This document shows, one piece after another, positions 17,971 to 25,850 of a DNA stretch of 64,000 bases. Location of the stretch: contig DAINQU010000010.1 of assembly GCA_036742455.1 (NCBI GenBank), positions 1 to 64,000 of the forward strand. Direction: 5' to 3'. The translations under genes and the position numbers were made by a program. This DNA comes from CAIKZZ01 sp036742455 (GTDB taxonomy: Bacteria > Pseudomonadota > Gammaproteobacteria > Steroidobacterales > Steroidobacteraceae). Each line of letters opens with the position of its first letter. Position 1 is the first letter of the stretch. The notes beneath the pieces are model-generated. The model did not search any database and was not told where the DNA came from. It was given only the letters and a program-made list of their open reading frames with translations.

Positions 17971-18443
17971 TCCGTCACGAGGACTGCGTTGCGCTCGTAT
18001 ACCACGAAGCTCGGTTACTCGATGAACAGCGCTTTGACGCGTGGTATGAGCTGTATACGGAGGACGCGCTGTATTGGATGCCACTGACCCGCGGTCAACC
18101 GGATGGCCTCACCCACACGTCACTGATGTACGAAGACAAATTGCTGCTGAAGGTACGCATTGAGCGACTGAAGAGTCCGCACTCGTTCTCGCAACATCCA
18201 CGCAGTCATTGCCAGCATGTCTTGCAGCACCCAGCGGTAGAGTCTGTTGATCATGATGGATTGACCGTGGTTGTCCGGACGCCGTTCTTTTACATGGAGT
18301 CCCAATTAGACGATTCCATCGTACTCGCTGGCGTCACTTGGCATCATTTGGTGTCCGAAAAAGGGGCGTTGCGCATCCGGATGAAAAAGATAGAGCTCGT
18401 AAATTGCGACGCTGCTCTGCCTTCCATTCAATTGTTTCTGTGA
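17967..18443 (+). CDS. Ring-hydroxylating dioxygenase, beta subunit
   Basis: A 158-residue NTF2-like protein of the small-subunit family: YHEARLLDEQRFDAWYELYTEDALYWMP is the characteristic N-terminal block and R-x-R-KIELVN the C-terminal strand. It has no cofactor and builds the alpha3beta3 oxygenase. ATGA overlap with the alpha subunit supports equal expression. The long upstream extension of this frame lies inside the alpha gene. Confidence 0.92.
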   Translation: MIRHEDCVALVYHEARLLDEQRFDAWYELYTEDALYWMPLTRGQPDGLTHTSLMYEDKLLLKVRIERLKSPHSFSQHPRSHCQHVLQHPAVESVDHDGLTVVVRTPFFYMESQLDDSIVLAGVTWHHLVSEKGALRIRMKKIELVNCDAALPSIQLFL

Positions 18444-18451
18444 GTGATCCG

Positions 18452-20074
18452 ATGCAAAACACCGTGTCGGACGCCTTTCGCGTCACCGTCGCACGCTACC
18501 CGGATAACGATTTTCTCGAAGTATTGCCGGAGACTGCGGCAATCTATGGGATACAGCCTGGAATTTGGACATATCGCGACGCCTTGGCTGAGGTCGATCG
18601 CTTGGCCGCGCGATACCAATCTGCAGGATACGGACACGGTCAGCGGGTTGGCCTGCTGTTACTCAACCGACCGGAGTTCCTGTGGCATTTTTTGGCACTG
18701 AACTCGCTGGGTTTGTCGGTTGTTCCAATCAACGCAGAGTTTCGCTCCGCGGAACTGGAGTATCTGATTGAGCACAGTGAACTCGTGCTCATCGTCACGG
18801 TTCCGGGTCACGAGACGCGGCTCGCCGCCGCTGCTACTGCGGTTGGCCGCTCAGTGGCTGTCGCCACCGTCGGTGACGCGATCCTTCCTCCGAATCGATT
18901 TCCGGACACGCTGGTGAAGGGCCCGCCGTCTGTCGACTCGGAATGCGCGCTGCTCTACACGTCCGGTACGACTGGGCGGCCGAAGGGTTGTGTATTGCCG
19001 AACGAATATTTTCTATACGCCGGTCAGTGGTATACCGAGATCGGTGGACTGTGTGACGTGCGACCCGGCGTCGAACGGATGATTTCACCGTTGCCGCTCA
19101 CGCACATGAACGCCTTGGCCGTCTCCACGTCGTGCATGATTTTGTCCGGCGGCTGTTTGATTCTGCTTGATCGTTTCCACCCGACGACGTGGTGGGCCAG
19201 CGTCCGGGCATCGCGCGCGACCATCGTCCATTATTTGGGGGTGATGCCGGCGATGTTGCTCGCCACGTCCGCCTCGGTAGACGACCGCCAACATGCGGTC
19301 CGATTCGGATTTGGTGCCGGCGTCAATCCGCGGCACCATGCTCGTTTTGAAGAACGCTTCGGCTTTCCGTTGCTCGAAGCTTGGGCCATGACCGAGACGG
19401 GGTCCGGGGCGGTCGTTATCGCCAATCGCGAACCGCGTCATGTAGGTACTGCGTGCTTCGGGCGCGCAGAGGTGGCGGTGGATTGCCGAATCGTCGACGA
19501 TGAGGGCATCGATGTGCCGCCCGATATCGTCGGCGAACTGTGGGTTCGCCACGCCGGCCCGGAGCCGCGTTTTGGTTTTTTCCGGGAGTACCTGAAGGAC
19601 CCCGCGGCGACAGCGGAGGCGTGGCTGGGTGGTTGGTTTCACACCGGCGATCTGGTCCGTCGTGATGCGGACGGTTATTTCCGCTTCGTCGACCGCAAGA
19701 AGAACATCATTCGACGCAGCGGCGAGAATATCTCGGCCGTAGAGGTCGAAAGTGTCCTTCTACAGTACCCGGGGATTCGAACGGTCGGTGTCACCGCCGT
19801 GCCGGACGATGTCCGCGGTGACGAAGTGATGGCGGTTGTGGTTCTCGCCGGATCGGTCGAAGTAAGCGCGGCACTGGCGGAGTCCTTGGTTGCGTATGCG
19901 CTGACGAAACTGGCTTATTACAAAGCGCCGGGATACGTCGCCTTTGTGGACGGCTTGCCGTTAACACCGACTGAAAAGATTCAGCGCGCGGGTCTGCGGG
20001 TGCTAGGGAGTACGCTGTTGAGCGAACGACGATGCTTCGACGTGCGCGGCATGAAGAAGCGGCAGGACTCATGA
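18452..20074 (+). CDS. AMP-forming acyl/aryl-CoA ligase
   Basis: A 540-residue ANL-superfamily ligase. The P-loop-like motif LLYTSGTTGRPKG is near residue 170, the adenine-binding EAWAMTETG follows, then WFHTGDLVRRDADGYFRFVDRKKNIIRRSGENIS, and the C-terminal catalytic lysine is in TPTEKIQR. The overall pattern is closest to the crotonobetaine/carnitine-CoA ligase branch, which also contains many aromatic and alicyclic acid ligases. GTG at 18440 overlaps the upstream stop and is an alternative start. In the pathway it could activate anthranilate or an indole-derived carboxylic acid. The stop overlaps the thiolase start. Confidence 0.88.
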   Translation: MQNTVSDAFRVTVARYPDNDFLEVLPETAAIYGIQPGIWTYRDALAEVDRLAARYQSAGYGHGQRVGLLLLNRPEFLWHFLALNSLGLSVVPINAEFRSAELEYLIEHSELVLIVTVPGHETRLAAAATAVGRSVAVATVGDAILPPNRFPDTLVKGPPSVDSECALLYTSGTTGRPKGCVLPNEYFLYAGQWYTEIGGLCDVRPGVERMISPLPLTHMNALAVSTSCMILSGGCLILLDRFHPTTWWASVRASRATIVHYLGVMPAMLLATSASVDDRQHAVRFGFGAGVNPRHHARFEERFGFPLLEAWAMTETGSGAVVIANREPRHVGTACFGRAEVAVDCRIVDDEGIDVPPDIVGELWVRHAGPEPRFGFFREYLKDPAATAEAWLGGWFHTGDLVRRDADGYFRFVDRKKNIIRRSGENISAVEVESVLLQYPGIRTVGVTAVPDDVRGDEVMAVVVLAGSVEVSAALAESLVAYALTKLAYYKAPGYVAFVDGLPLTPTEKIQRAGLRVLGSTLLSERRCFDVRGMKKRQDS

Positions 20075-21252
20075 GTACGCGCCGACGAACAGATTACCGC
20101 GGGGTCGCCGTGGCGGTGCCGATCACGGTTCCGTATGTGCGCTATTCGACCCGCAGTGCGCATTGGTGGATCGGCCAAGCGGTGGGCGAATTATTGAAAC
20201 GCTCCGGTCTGGAGAAATCCGCAGTGGATGGGGTTTGCGTATCGGGGTTTCTGTTGTTTCCCGATACGGCCGTGGGACTGATGCAGCACCTTGGACTGTC
20301 TCCGCGATGGCTTGACCACATTCCGATGGGAGGCAATTGTGGGGTGGTGGCGTTACGGCGCGCCGCGCGGGCGGTACAAGCCGGCGACGCCGACGTTGTC
20401 GTCTGCGTGGCGGGCGATACCAATCATGTCGATTCGTTCCGTCAAACAGTGGCGAGCTTCAGCCAGTTCGCCCGAGATGCCGTTTATCCGTATGGATCGG
20501 GCGGCCCGAATGCCAGCTTCGCGTTTCTGACCGATTACGTCATGCGCACAACCGGTATCACCCGCGCAGACTACGGAAAATTGTGTGTGGCGCAGCGCGC
20601 CAATGCATTGAGCTTTCCCTATGCGCTGTTTAAGAAGCCACTCACGCTTGAGCAGTATTTGACGGCGCGGCCAATTGCGGAGCCGCTCCATTTGTTTGAT
20701 TGCGTCATGCCATGCGCGGGCGCGGAGGCGTTCCTCGTGACCTCCGAGGATCGCGCCCGAGCGATGGGGCTGCCCTATGCGACGATTCTGGGCACCATTG
20801 AGCGGCATAACGCGTTCCCCGAGGACCCTATTCAAATCCGGGGTGGTTGGGCGATGGACCGTGAGGACCTTTATGCGCAGGCTGGCGTCGGTCCTGACGA
20901 TATCGATTTTCTGCAGGTCTATGACGACTACCCGGTCATTACGGCAATGCAATTAGAGGACCTCGGCTTTTGTGCGAAGGGTGACGTTCAGTTACTGATA
21001 CGGGCCGAGTCCTTCACCATTGACGGCACGCTGCCGCTGAATACCTCTGGCGGCCAACTCTCCGTCGGCCAGGCCGGCGCGGCAGGAGGCTATCTGGGGC
21101 TCGTGGAAGCCCTGCGGCAGTTGACCGGTCAGGCCTTGGGTGAGACGGTGCCGAATGCGGAGTTGGGCCTGGTCAGTGGGTTTGGGATGATCAATTACGA
21201 TCGTGGTTTGTGCAGTGGTGCCGCGATCTTGGCACGAGGAGTGTCCGCGTGA
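20071..21252 (+). CDS. Thiolase-like (SCP2/lipid-transfer type) protein
   Basis: A 393-residue thiolase-superfamily protein. The candidate nucleophile is the Cys in MGGNCGVVALRRAARAV. The usual C-terminal GHPxGATG motif reads GQAGAAGG here, so the catalytic His is replaced, while NTSGGQLS and LCSGAAIL remain. Such DUF35-associated thiolases work as complexes with a small zinc-ribbon protein; benzoylsuccinyl-CoA thiolase BbsAB is the well-studied case. The following gene encodes that zinc-ribbon, so a thiolytic or retro-Claisen cleavage of an aroyl-acyl-CoA is plausible. Starts with ATGA overlap to the ligase and ends within a GTGA overlap. Confidence 0.82.
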   Translation: MSTRRRTDYRGVAVAVPITVPYVRYSTRSAHWWIGQAVGELLKRSGLEKSAVDGVCVSGFLLFPDTAVGLMQHLGLSPRWLDHIPMGGNCGVVALRRAARAVQAGDADVVVCVAGDTNHVDSFRQTVASFSQFARDAVYPYGSGGPNASFAFLTDYVMRTTGITRADYGKLCVAQRANALSFPYALFKKPLTLEQYLTARPIAEPLHLFDCVMPCAGAEAFLVTSEDRARAMGLPYATILGTIERHNAFPEDPIQIRGGWAMDREDLYAQAGVGPDDIDFLQVYDDYPVITAMQLEDLGFCAKGDVQLLIRAESFTIDGTLPLNTSGGQLSVGQAGAAGGYLGLVEALRQLTGQALGETVPNAELGLVSGFGMINYDRGLCSGAAILARGVSA

Positions 21253-22505
21253 CGGCTCCTCTGATACGCCCGAGGCGTAAGAATCCTGTCCTGAAGTCAC
21301 GTGAGCCGACGCTGCCGCCCTGGGCCCGAAGCCGGGTTGCCCTCGGAATGACGGCGGCGGCCGCCGAAGGTCGCTTTGAGCTGCAGCGTTGTGCGCATTG
21401 CCAGGCGGTCCAATATCCACCCCGTGAGGCCTGTCATCAATGCCTCAGCGATGCGCTCCCGTGGACCGAGATGGACGGGGCGGGTTCCCTGATTTCCCAG
21501 ACGACGCTGCTGCATAGCCACGACCTGTACTTTCGAGAGCGGGTGCCTTGGCGTCTTGGCATGGTGCAACTGGACGCAGGTCCCACGGTCGTCGTGCACT
21601 TGCACGGCGACGTCACCGAACCGCCGACCCGGGTCCGGGTGGCGGCAAAACTCGACAAGGCGGGCATGGCAGTGCTCGTCGGATTTCCCGAAAAGGAATG
21701 GCCTCACATGGCGGACGATCGACAATTACGGGAGTTCACCTGTCATCCTCAGTTCCGGCGGGTGTTTGTCACGGATGGAAAGACGGCGACGGGTCAGGCC
21801 ATCGTTCGCGCGCTTGCTGCGGCGGGAGCCGATCTTATCTGGGTGGGGCATGCGGAGCCCTGGAAGGCTGCCCCCGGATTGCGGGCTTTGGTAGACATCC
21901 CGCAGGTCACTTTATTGCCGCTCGACGTGACCGATCACCGTTCGATTAAAGAAGTCGCGAGTCAAGTGGGACCCAAGGTCGACATTCTGATCAATACCGC
22001 CGAATACCATCGCGCCTTCGGGATTGCGAGCCGGCAGGGGACAGATATTGCTCGAATGGAAATGGACGTCAATTATCTCGGACTCCTGCGTCTGGCTCAG
22101 GAGTTCGGACCGATCATGCGTGCTCGCGGTGCGGACGGACAGTCGAGCGCAGTCGCATGGGTGAACTTGCTGTCGATCTTCGCGCTGAGCAATTTCCCGG
22201 CACACGGTACCTACTCGGCTTCGAAGGCCGCGGCACTCTCGCTCGCACAATGCTTGCGTGCTGAAATGCGCCCTGCGGGAATCCGTGTGATCAATGTGTT
22301 CCCCGGGCCGATCGATGATGAATGGAATCAGCTCTTGCCGCCGCCGAAGCTGGCACCGGACGCGGTTGCAACCGCCATCGTTCACGCGCTGCGTGAGGGC
22401 ATTGAGGATGTCTATCCCGGCGATGTCGCCCAAGAGTGGCGGACCCGGTTGCGCGATTGTGCAAAAGGCTTTGAGCGGGAATTGGCAGCGGGGAGCGGCA
22501 CATGA
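21249..22505 (+). CDS. DUF35 zinc-ribbon/OB-fold protein fused to a degenerate SDR domain
   Basis: A 418-residue fusion. Residues 40-155 are a DUF35 (ChsH2/BbsA-like) unit with four zinc cysteines, Cys48, Cys51, Cys62 and Cys65. From about residue 170 an SDR domain follows. Its nucleotide motif is TDGKTATG (175-182) instead of TGxxxGxG, and the NNAG motif reads NTAE, but YSASK is kept, so it may be a non-catalytic SDR. GTG at 21249 overlaps the thiolase stop and has AGGAG upstream. In toluene-type beta-oxidation BbsA is a DUF35 protein and BbsC an inactive SDR partner; here both seem to be joined in one chain. The next gene is an intact SDR. Confidence 0.85.
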   Translation: MTAPLIRPRRKNPVLKSREPTLPPWARSRVALGMTAAAAEGRFELQRCAHCQAVQYPPREACHQCLSDALPWTEMDGAGSLISQTTLLHSHDLYFRERVPWRLGMVQLDAGPTVVVHLHGDVTEPPTRVRVAAKLDKAGMAVLVGFPEKEWPHMADDRQLREFTCHPQFRRVFVTDGKTATGQAIVRALAAAGADLIWVGHAEPWKAAPGLRALVDIPQVTLLPLDVTDHRSIKEVASQVGPKVDILINTAEYHRAFGIASRQGTDIARMEMDVNYLGLLRLAQEFGPIMRARGADGQSSAVAWVNLLSIFALSNFPAHGTYSASKAAALSLAQCLRAEMRPAGIRVINVFPGPIDDEWNQLLPPPKLAPDAVATAIVHALREGIEDVYPGDVAQEWRTRLRDCAKGFERELAAGSGT

Positions 22506-23245
22506 CCTCAGTCACATCGACACCACGCCGCGCGGTAGTGACCGGCGGGAGTACCGGGATTGGCCTTGCGATCCTCCGTCGCTTACTGGACGACGGCTAT
22601 GAGGTGATCAATCTGTCGCGAAGGCCCGCGGGGATCGCGCATCCGCGCCTACGCTCTGTCTCGGTGGATCTGATGGATCCCGCGGCGGCCCAAGCCACGA
22701 TCAACGCGGTCGCCGCGGAAAGCCCCGCGACCACGCTGGTACACAATGCCGGCGTCATACGTCAGAAGCCGGTGGCGGACGTGGCGGCGGGCGATTTGAC
22801 GGATCTTGTACAACTGCATCTCGCGACGCCGATTGCGTTGGTACAGGCAAATCTGCCGGCCATGCGGGCCGCCCACTATGGACGAATCGTGCTGATCTCC
22901 AGTCGCGCGATCTTAGGTCTGCAACAACGCACCGTTTACGCATCCACGAAAGCGGGCATGCTCGGTTTGGCGCGTACGTGGGCATTGGAACTCGGCCCGG
23001 ATGGAATCACCGCAAATGTGGTCGCGCCAGGGCCCATCGCCGAGACAGAAATGTTTGATGGTGTCATGGCCGAGGGCGATCCCCGCCGTGACGCACTTGC
23101 ACGCTCCATCCCCGTGCGACGCCTCGGCGCGCCGTCGGATGTGGCGCGGGCGGTGGCCTTCTTCACGGCCGCGGATGCGGATTTCGTGACAGGACAAACC
23201 TTGTACGTGTGTGGCGGTACGTCCACTGGCAGCCTCGCCCTCTGA
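22502..23245 (+). CDS. Short-chain dehydrogenase/reductase (intact)
   Basis: A 247-residue SDR with all classical elements: TGGSTGIG cofactor loop, HNAG, SSRA serine and YASTK catalytic pair. It overlaps the DUF35-SDR gene by 4 bases (ATGA). It likely oxidises a hydroxyacyl-CoA or reduces an oxo intermediate in the upper pathway, possibly as the active half of a heterodimer with the degenerate SDR domain upstream, as BbsD is with BbsC. Confidence 0.88.
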   Translation: MTSVTSTPRRAVVTGGSTGIGLAILRRLLDDGYEVINLSRRPAGIAHPRLRSVSVDLMDPAAAQATINAVAAESPATTLVHNAGVIRQKPVADVAAGDLTDLVQLHLATPIALVQANLPAMRAAHYGRIVLISSRAILGLQQRTVYASTKAGMLGLARTWALELGPDGITANVVAPGPIAETEMFDGVMAEGDPRRDALARSIPVRRLGAPSDVARAVAFFTAADADFVTGQTLYVCGGTSTGSLAL

Positions 23246-23261
23246 GAGCGGAGACATCGGT

Positions 23262-24047
23262 ATGAATGTATTGGCACAATTTGCAGCAGGCATCGCGTCC
23301 GGACAGATTCGGGTCGTGGATCTCACGCACACGCTTGATCCGGAGTTTCCCTCGATTGTCTTGCAGGCTGAATTAGGCCAAGCAGCGCCGTTTCGTCTCG
23401 AGGAAATCTCTCGCTACGACGAGCGTGGTAGTGGCTGGTACTGGAACAATTTTACCTGCAGCGAACACACAGGGACCCATTTTGACGCTCCCGTGCACTG
23501 GATATCCGGCCGCTATCTGCCCAATAACGCGACCGACTCCATACCGGTGGAAGATTTGATGGGGCCCGCTTGTGTGGTCGATTGTTCCGCAGAGGCTGCT
23601 CGCGATGCGGACTTCTTGCTCACCCGAGAGCACCTCCTCGCGTGGGAGGCCGTACACGGTCGGATCCCCGAACGGGCGTGGGTGCTGATGCGTACCGACT
23701 GGTCTAAAAAAGTTGGTGACCCCGTCGCCTACCAGAATCTTGACGACGAAGGTCAGCACACGCCCGGCCCATCGGTCGATGCGATGCAATTCTTAGTGTA
23801 TGAACGGCGAGTCCTTGGCTTCGGTACCGAGTGCATAGGCACGGATGCCGGCCAGGCCTTTCATCTGCGGCCACCCCACCCGGCGCACGATCTCTTGCAC
23901 GGAGCCGGTCGGTACGGACTGCAGTGCCTTAATAATCTCGATCAGTTGCCACCAACCGGTGCATTTCTCGTCTGTCCTCCGCTGAAAATACGCCAAGGCT
24001 CGGGCAGTCCCCTGCGTGTCTTGGCGTTTGTGGAATCGGCGCGTTGA
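23262..24047 (+). CDS. Cyclase-family metal hydrolase, isatin hydrolase/kynurenine formamidase-like
   Basis: A 261-residue member of the putative cyclase family (PF04199). The metal-binding signature HTGTHFDAPVH is at residues 69-79. Known members include KynB (N-formylkynurenine formamidase) and isatin hydrolase, which opens the lactam of isatin to isatinate; all share HxGTHxDxPxH, so sequence motif alone does not choose between them. Being last in an operon with IorAB and a Rieske oxygenase, and near an anthraniloyl-CoA-type monooxygenase, an isatin- or oxindole-opening role is attractive. KynB is about 210 residues, so this longer protein is nearer isatin hydrolase. Start has GGAG about 10 bases upstream. 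Confidence 0.82.
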   Translation: MNVLAQFAAGIASGQIRVVDLTHTLDPEFPSIVLQAELGQAAPFRLEEISRYDERGSGWYWNNFTCSEHTGTHFDAPVHWISGRYLPNNATDSIPVEDLMGPACVVDCSAEAARDADFLLTREHLLAWEAVHGRIPERAWVLMRTDWSKKVGDPVAYQNLDDEGQHTPGPSVDAMQFLVYERRVLGFGTECIGTDAGQAFHLRPPHPAHDLLHGAGRYGLQCLNNLDQLPPTGAFLVCPPLKIRQGSGSPLRVLAFVESAR

Positions 24048-24949
24048 TCTACACCCGTATCTGGCGGAGACTGCTGCTCGGCGCCGCACTCGCGGCCGCG
24101 ACGGCGGTCGCCGACCCTACGGGTGAATTACCGGCCGTCACTGTCGAGGGCCGACATCCGGTCATCGAACAACGCGCCGCAACCTGGGTAACGCGCCTGT
24201 TGGAGCACCAGTCCACGTTGGAGTCCTTGTCGCGCTGGACGGTGCCGATCTGTCCTCTCGTCGGGGGACTGTCGCGAGAGGCGGGGGAGTACGTGCTCGC
24301 TCGCCTGACGCATCAAATGCAAAAGGTAGGCGCCCTGGTCGCCGGCGAGCATTGCGACGTCAACCTGTTTGTCATTGCAACGCCGCAACCGGAGACCTTC
24401 TTGCGCGCTTGGCGGCACAAGGATCCTCGACTTTACGGCGACGGATACGAACCCAGGATCAAGCGGTTTTTGGCCGATGGCCGACCGGTCAAAGTCTGGC
24501 GCAACGTGACCCATGAAAGCCCGGGCGCGGCCGACAGCGCGCAAGACATCCCTGCAGCGGGACTCAGCGGTAACTACGGTGGGGCTCGAGCCACGCAGTC
24601 CTATATCGCGACGCGGCTGACGTTTACGGAAGTGCGAACGTACGCGAGCGTCATTGCCGTTGTCGACCCCCGCGCATTGAATGGCCTTTCCCTCTCCGCA
24701 CTCGCCGACTACATCGTGTTTACGACGCTCGCCGAAGTGGATCCCGACGCTCACGTCGACGGCGCGCCTTCCATTCTGAGCTTATTCCGTCACGGTCGGT
24801 ACGATCCGTCAGCGCCGACGGAACTTACCGAGTGGGATGTCGCGTTCCTGCAGGGGCTGTATCACACCGATCCACGGACGACTTTGCAGCGAGTGGATAT
24901 CGCCCGCCACATGGCCGGACAGCTGAATGGTGCGACGGGGTCGCCCTGA
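24044..24949 (+). CDS. Secreted hypothetical protein
   Basis: A 301-residue protein beginning at TTG overlapping the cyclase stop (TTGA). Residues 1-23 are a signal peptide (RRLLLGAALAAATAVA). I recognise no catalytic motif; features include a Cys pair (ICP, EHCDV) that could form a disulfide and a mixed alpha/beta pattern. Coupled translation implies it is expressed with the catabolic operon, though its content does not suggest a catabolic enzyme. Similar uncharacterised secreted proteins occur in Caulobacter-like and sphingomonad genomes, from memory only. Confidence 0.65.
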   Translation: MIYTRIWRRLLLGAALAAATAVADPTGELPAVTVEGRHPVIEQRAATWVTRLLEHQSTLESLSRWTVPICPLVGGLSREAGEYVLARLTHQMQKVGALVAGEHCDVNLFVIATPQPETFLRAWRHKDPRLYGDGYEPRIKRFLADGRPVKVWRNVTHESPGAADSAQDIPAAGLSGNYGGARATQSYIATRLTFTEVRTYASVIAVVDPRALNGLSLSALADYIVFTTLAEVDPDAHVDGAPSILSLFRHGRYDPSAPTELTEWDVAFLQGLYHTDPRTTLQRVDIARHMAGQLNGATGSP

Positions 24950-25106
24950 CGGGTACCGATTGCGCACCGTCGCGACGGGGCGATCAAATAATGAGACGGA
25001 TTGCCGGTTTAGAGCGGGGAAATCTTGTGGGTTATCCGCCATTAGCCTAGCCTGCCGAAAAATCTGATCGCCGTACCGGCACCTCAGTTCTCGAAGGACC
25101 GCGCCC

Positions 25107-25850
25107 ATGAGCAATGAATTGGATGAAGTGACTGGCTCGACCAACCCCCAAGGTCGAGATGTCAATGTGATTGAGAAGCAGATACGCGTCGAAGTGGGTA
25201 CCGGCTCGCTGCTGTTTGAAGTCGCGCTGTGGACGGTTGGAACGGTGCCCGGCATCGTCAGCCTTCTGACACAGGCGATGCCCCTGCCGCAGTCGCTCCT
25301 TCTGCTCGCGCTCGGCGTCTTACCCGGCGTCGTTTTCCAGTTCATGAAAGTCAACGCGCTCGCGTATCTACGGCAATTGCAGCAGAAGATTCAGGCGGAC
25401 GCGGCCGAAATCGATAACTATCTGGAGCAGCGCGTCGTCATCCTCCAGAACGTTGTCGGGCTGGTTGAACGTAGCGTCGACCTTGATAAGGACGTCATGA
25501 AATCCGTAGCAGCGTATCGCGGTGGTCATCCGGCGGGCTCCGACGAATCCCGCAACCACGCCTCGGAGCATCTGGATGGCGTTATGTCCCGCATCAACGT
25601 GGCGTTTGAGTCCTATCCGGATCTTAAAGCCCATGCCACGATCGCCGACGCTATGCGCCAGAACAGTTACCTCCAAAAAGAGATCACCGCGGCGCGGACG
25701 CTGTACAACGACACCGTGGCGCGCTGGAATCAGGACATCTTTGCGTGGCCGACGAAGCAAATTGTGGCGGCACGAGCAGGTTATACGACGCGCATTCCCT
25801 TCACCGCGTCAGCGCAGATCAAAGAAGCGGCCCGGAGCACGTTCTTTTGA
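25107..25850 (+). CDS. lemA: LemA family membrane protein
   Basis: A 247-residue protein with two N-terminal hydrophobic stretches (about residues 33-55 and 58-80) and a long helical domain. The segment QQKIQADAAEIDNYLEQRVVILQNVVGLVERSVDLDKDVM and the later AMRQNSYLQKEITAARTLYNDTVARWNQDI match the LemA fold (antiparallel helical bundle outside the membrane). Typical LemA has one transmembrane helix, so the second is unusual. AAGGA lies upstream of the ATG. The 157-base gap before it is the clearest break after the upper catabolic operon. The partner gene follows with a TTGA overlap. Confidence 0.82.
   Translation: MSNELDEVTGSTNPQGRDVNVIEKQIRVEVGTGSLLFEVALWTVGTVPGIVSLLTQAMPLPQSLLLLALGVLPGVVFQFMKVNALAYLRQLQQKIQADAAEIDNYLEQRVVILQNVVGLVERSVDLDKDVMKSVAAYRGGHPAGSDESRNHASEHLDGVMSRINVAFESYPDLKAHATIADAMRQNSYLQKEITAARTLYNDTVARWNQDIFAWPTKQIVAARAGYTTRIPFTASAQIKEAARSTFF

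Noticed and set aside
23262..24047. Calling the cyclase-family gene kynB
   Set aside because: The shared metal motif does not distinguish KynB from isatin hydrolase, and no kynureninase or tryptophan dioxygenase gene is near.
24967..24978. Palindrome CCGTCGCGACGG
   Set aside because: Only four stem pairs are possible with a proper loop and no T-run follows, so it is not called a terminator; a protein site is possible but unsupported.
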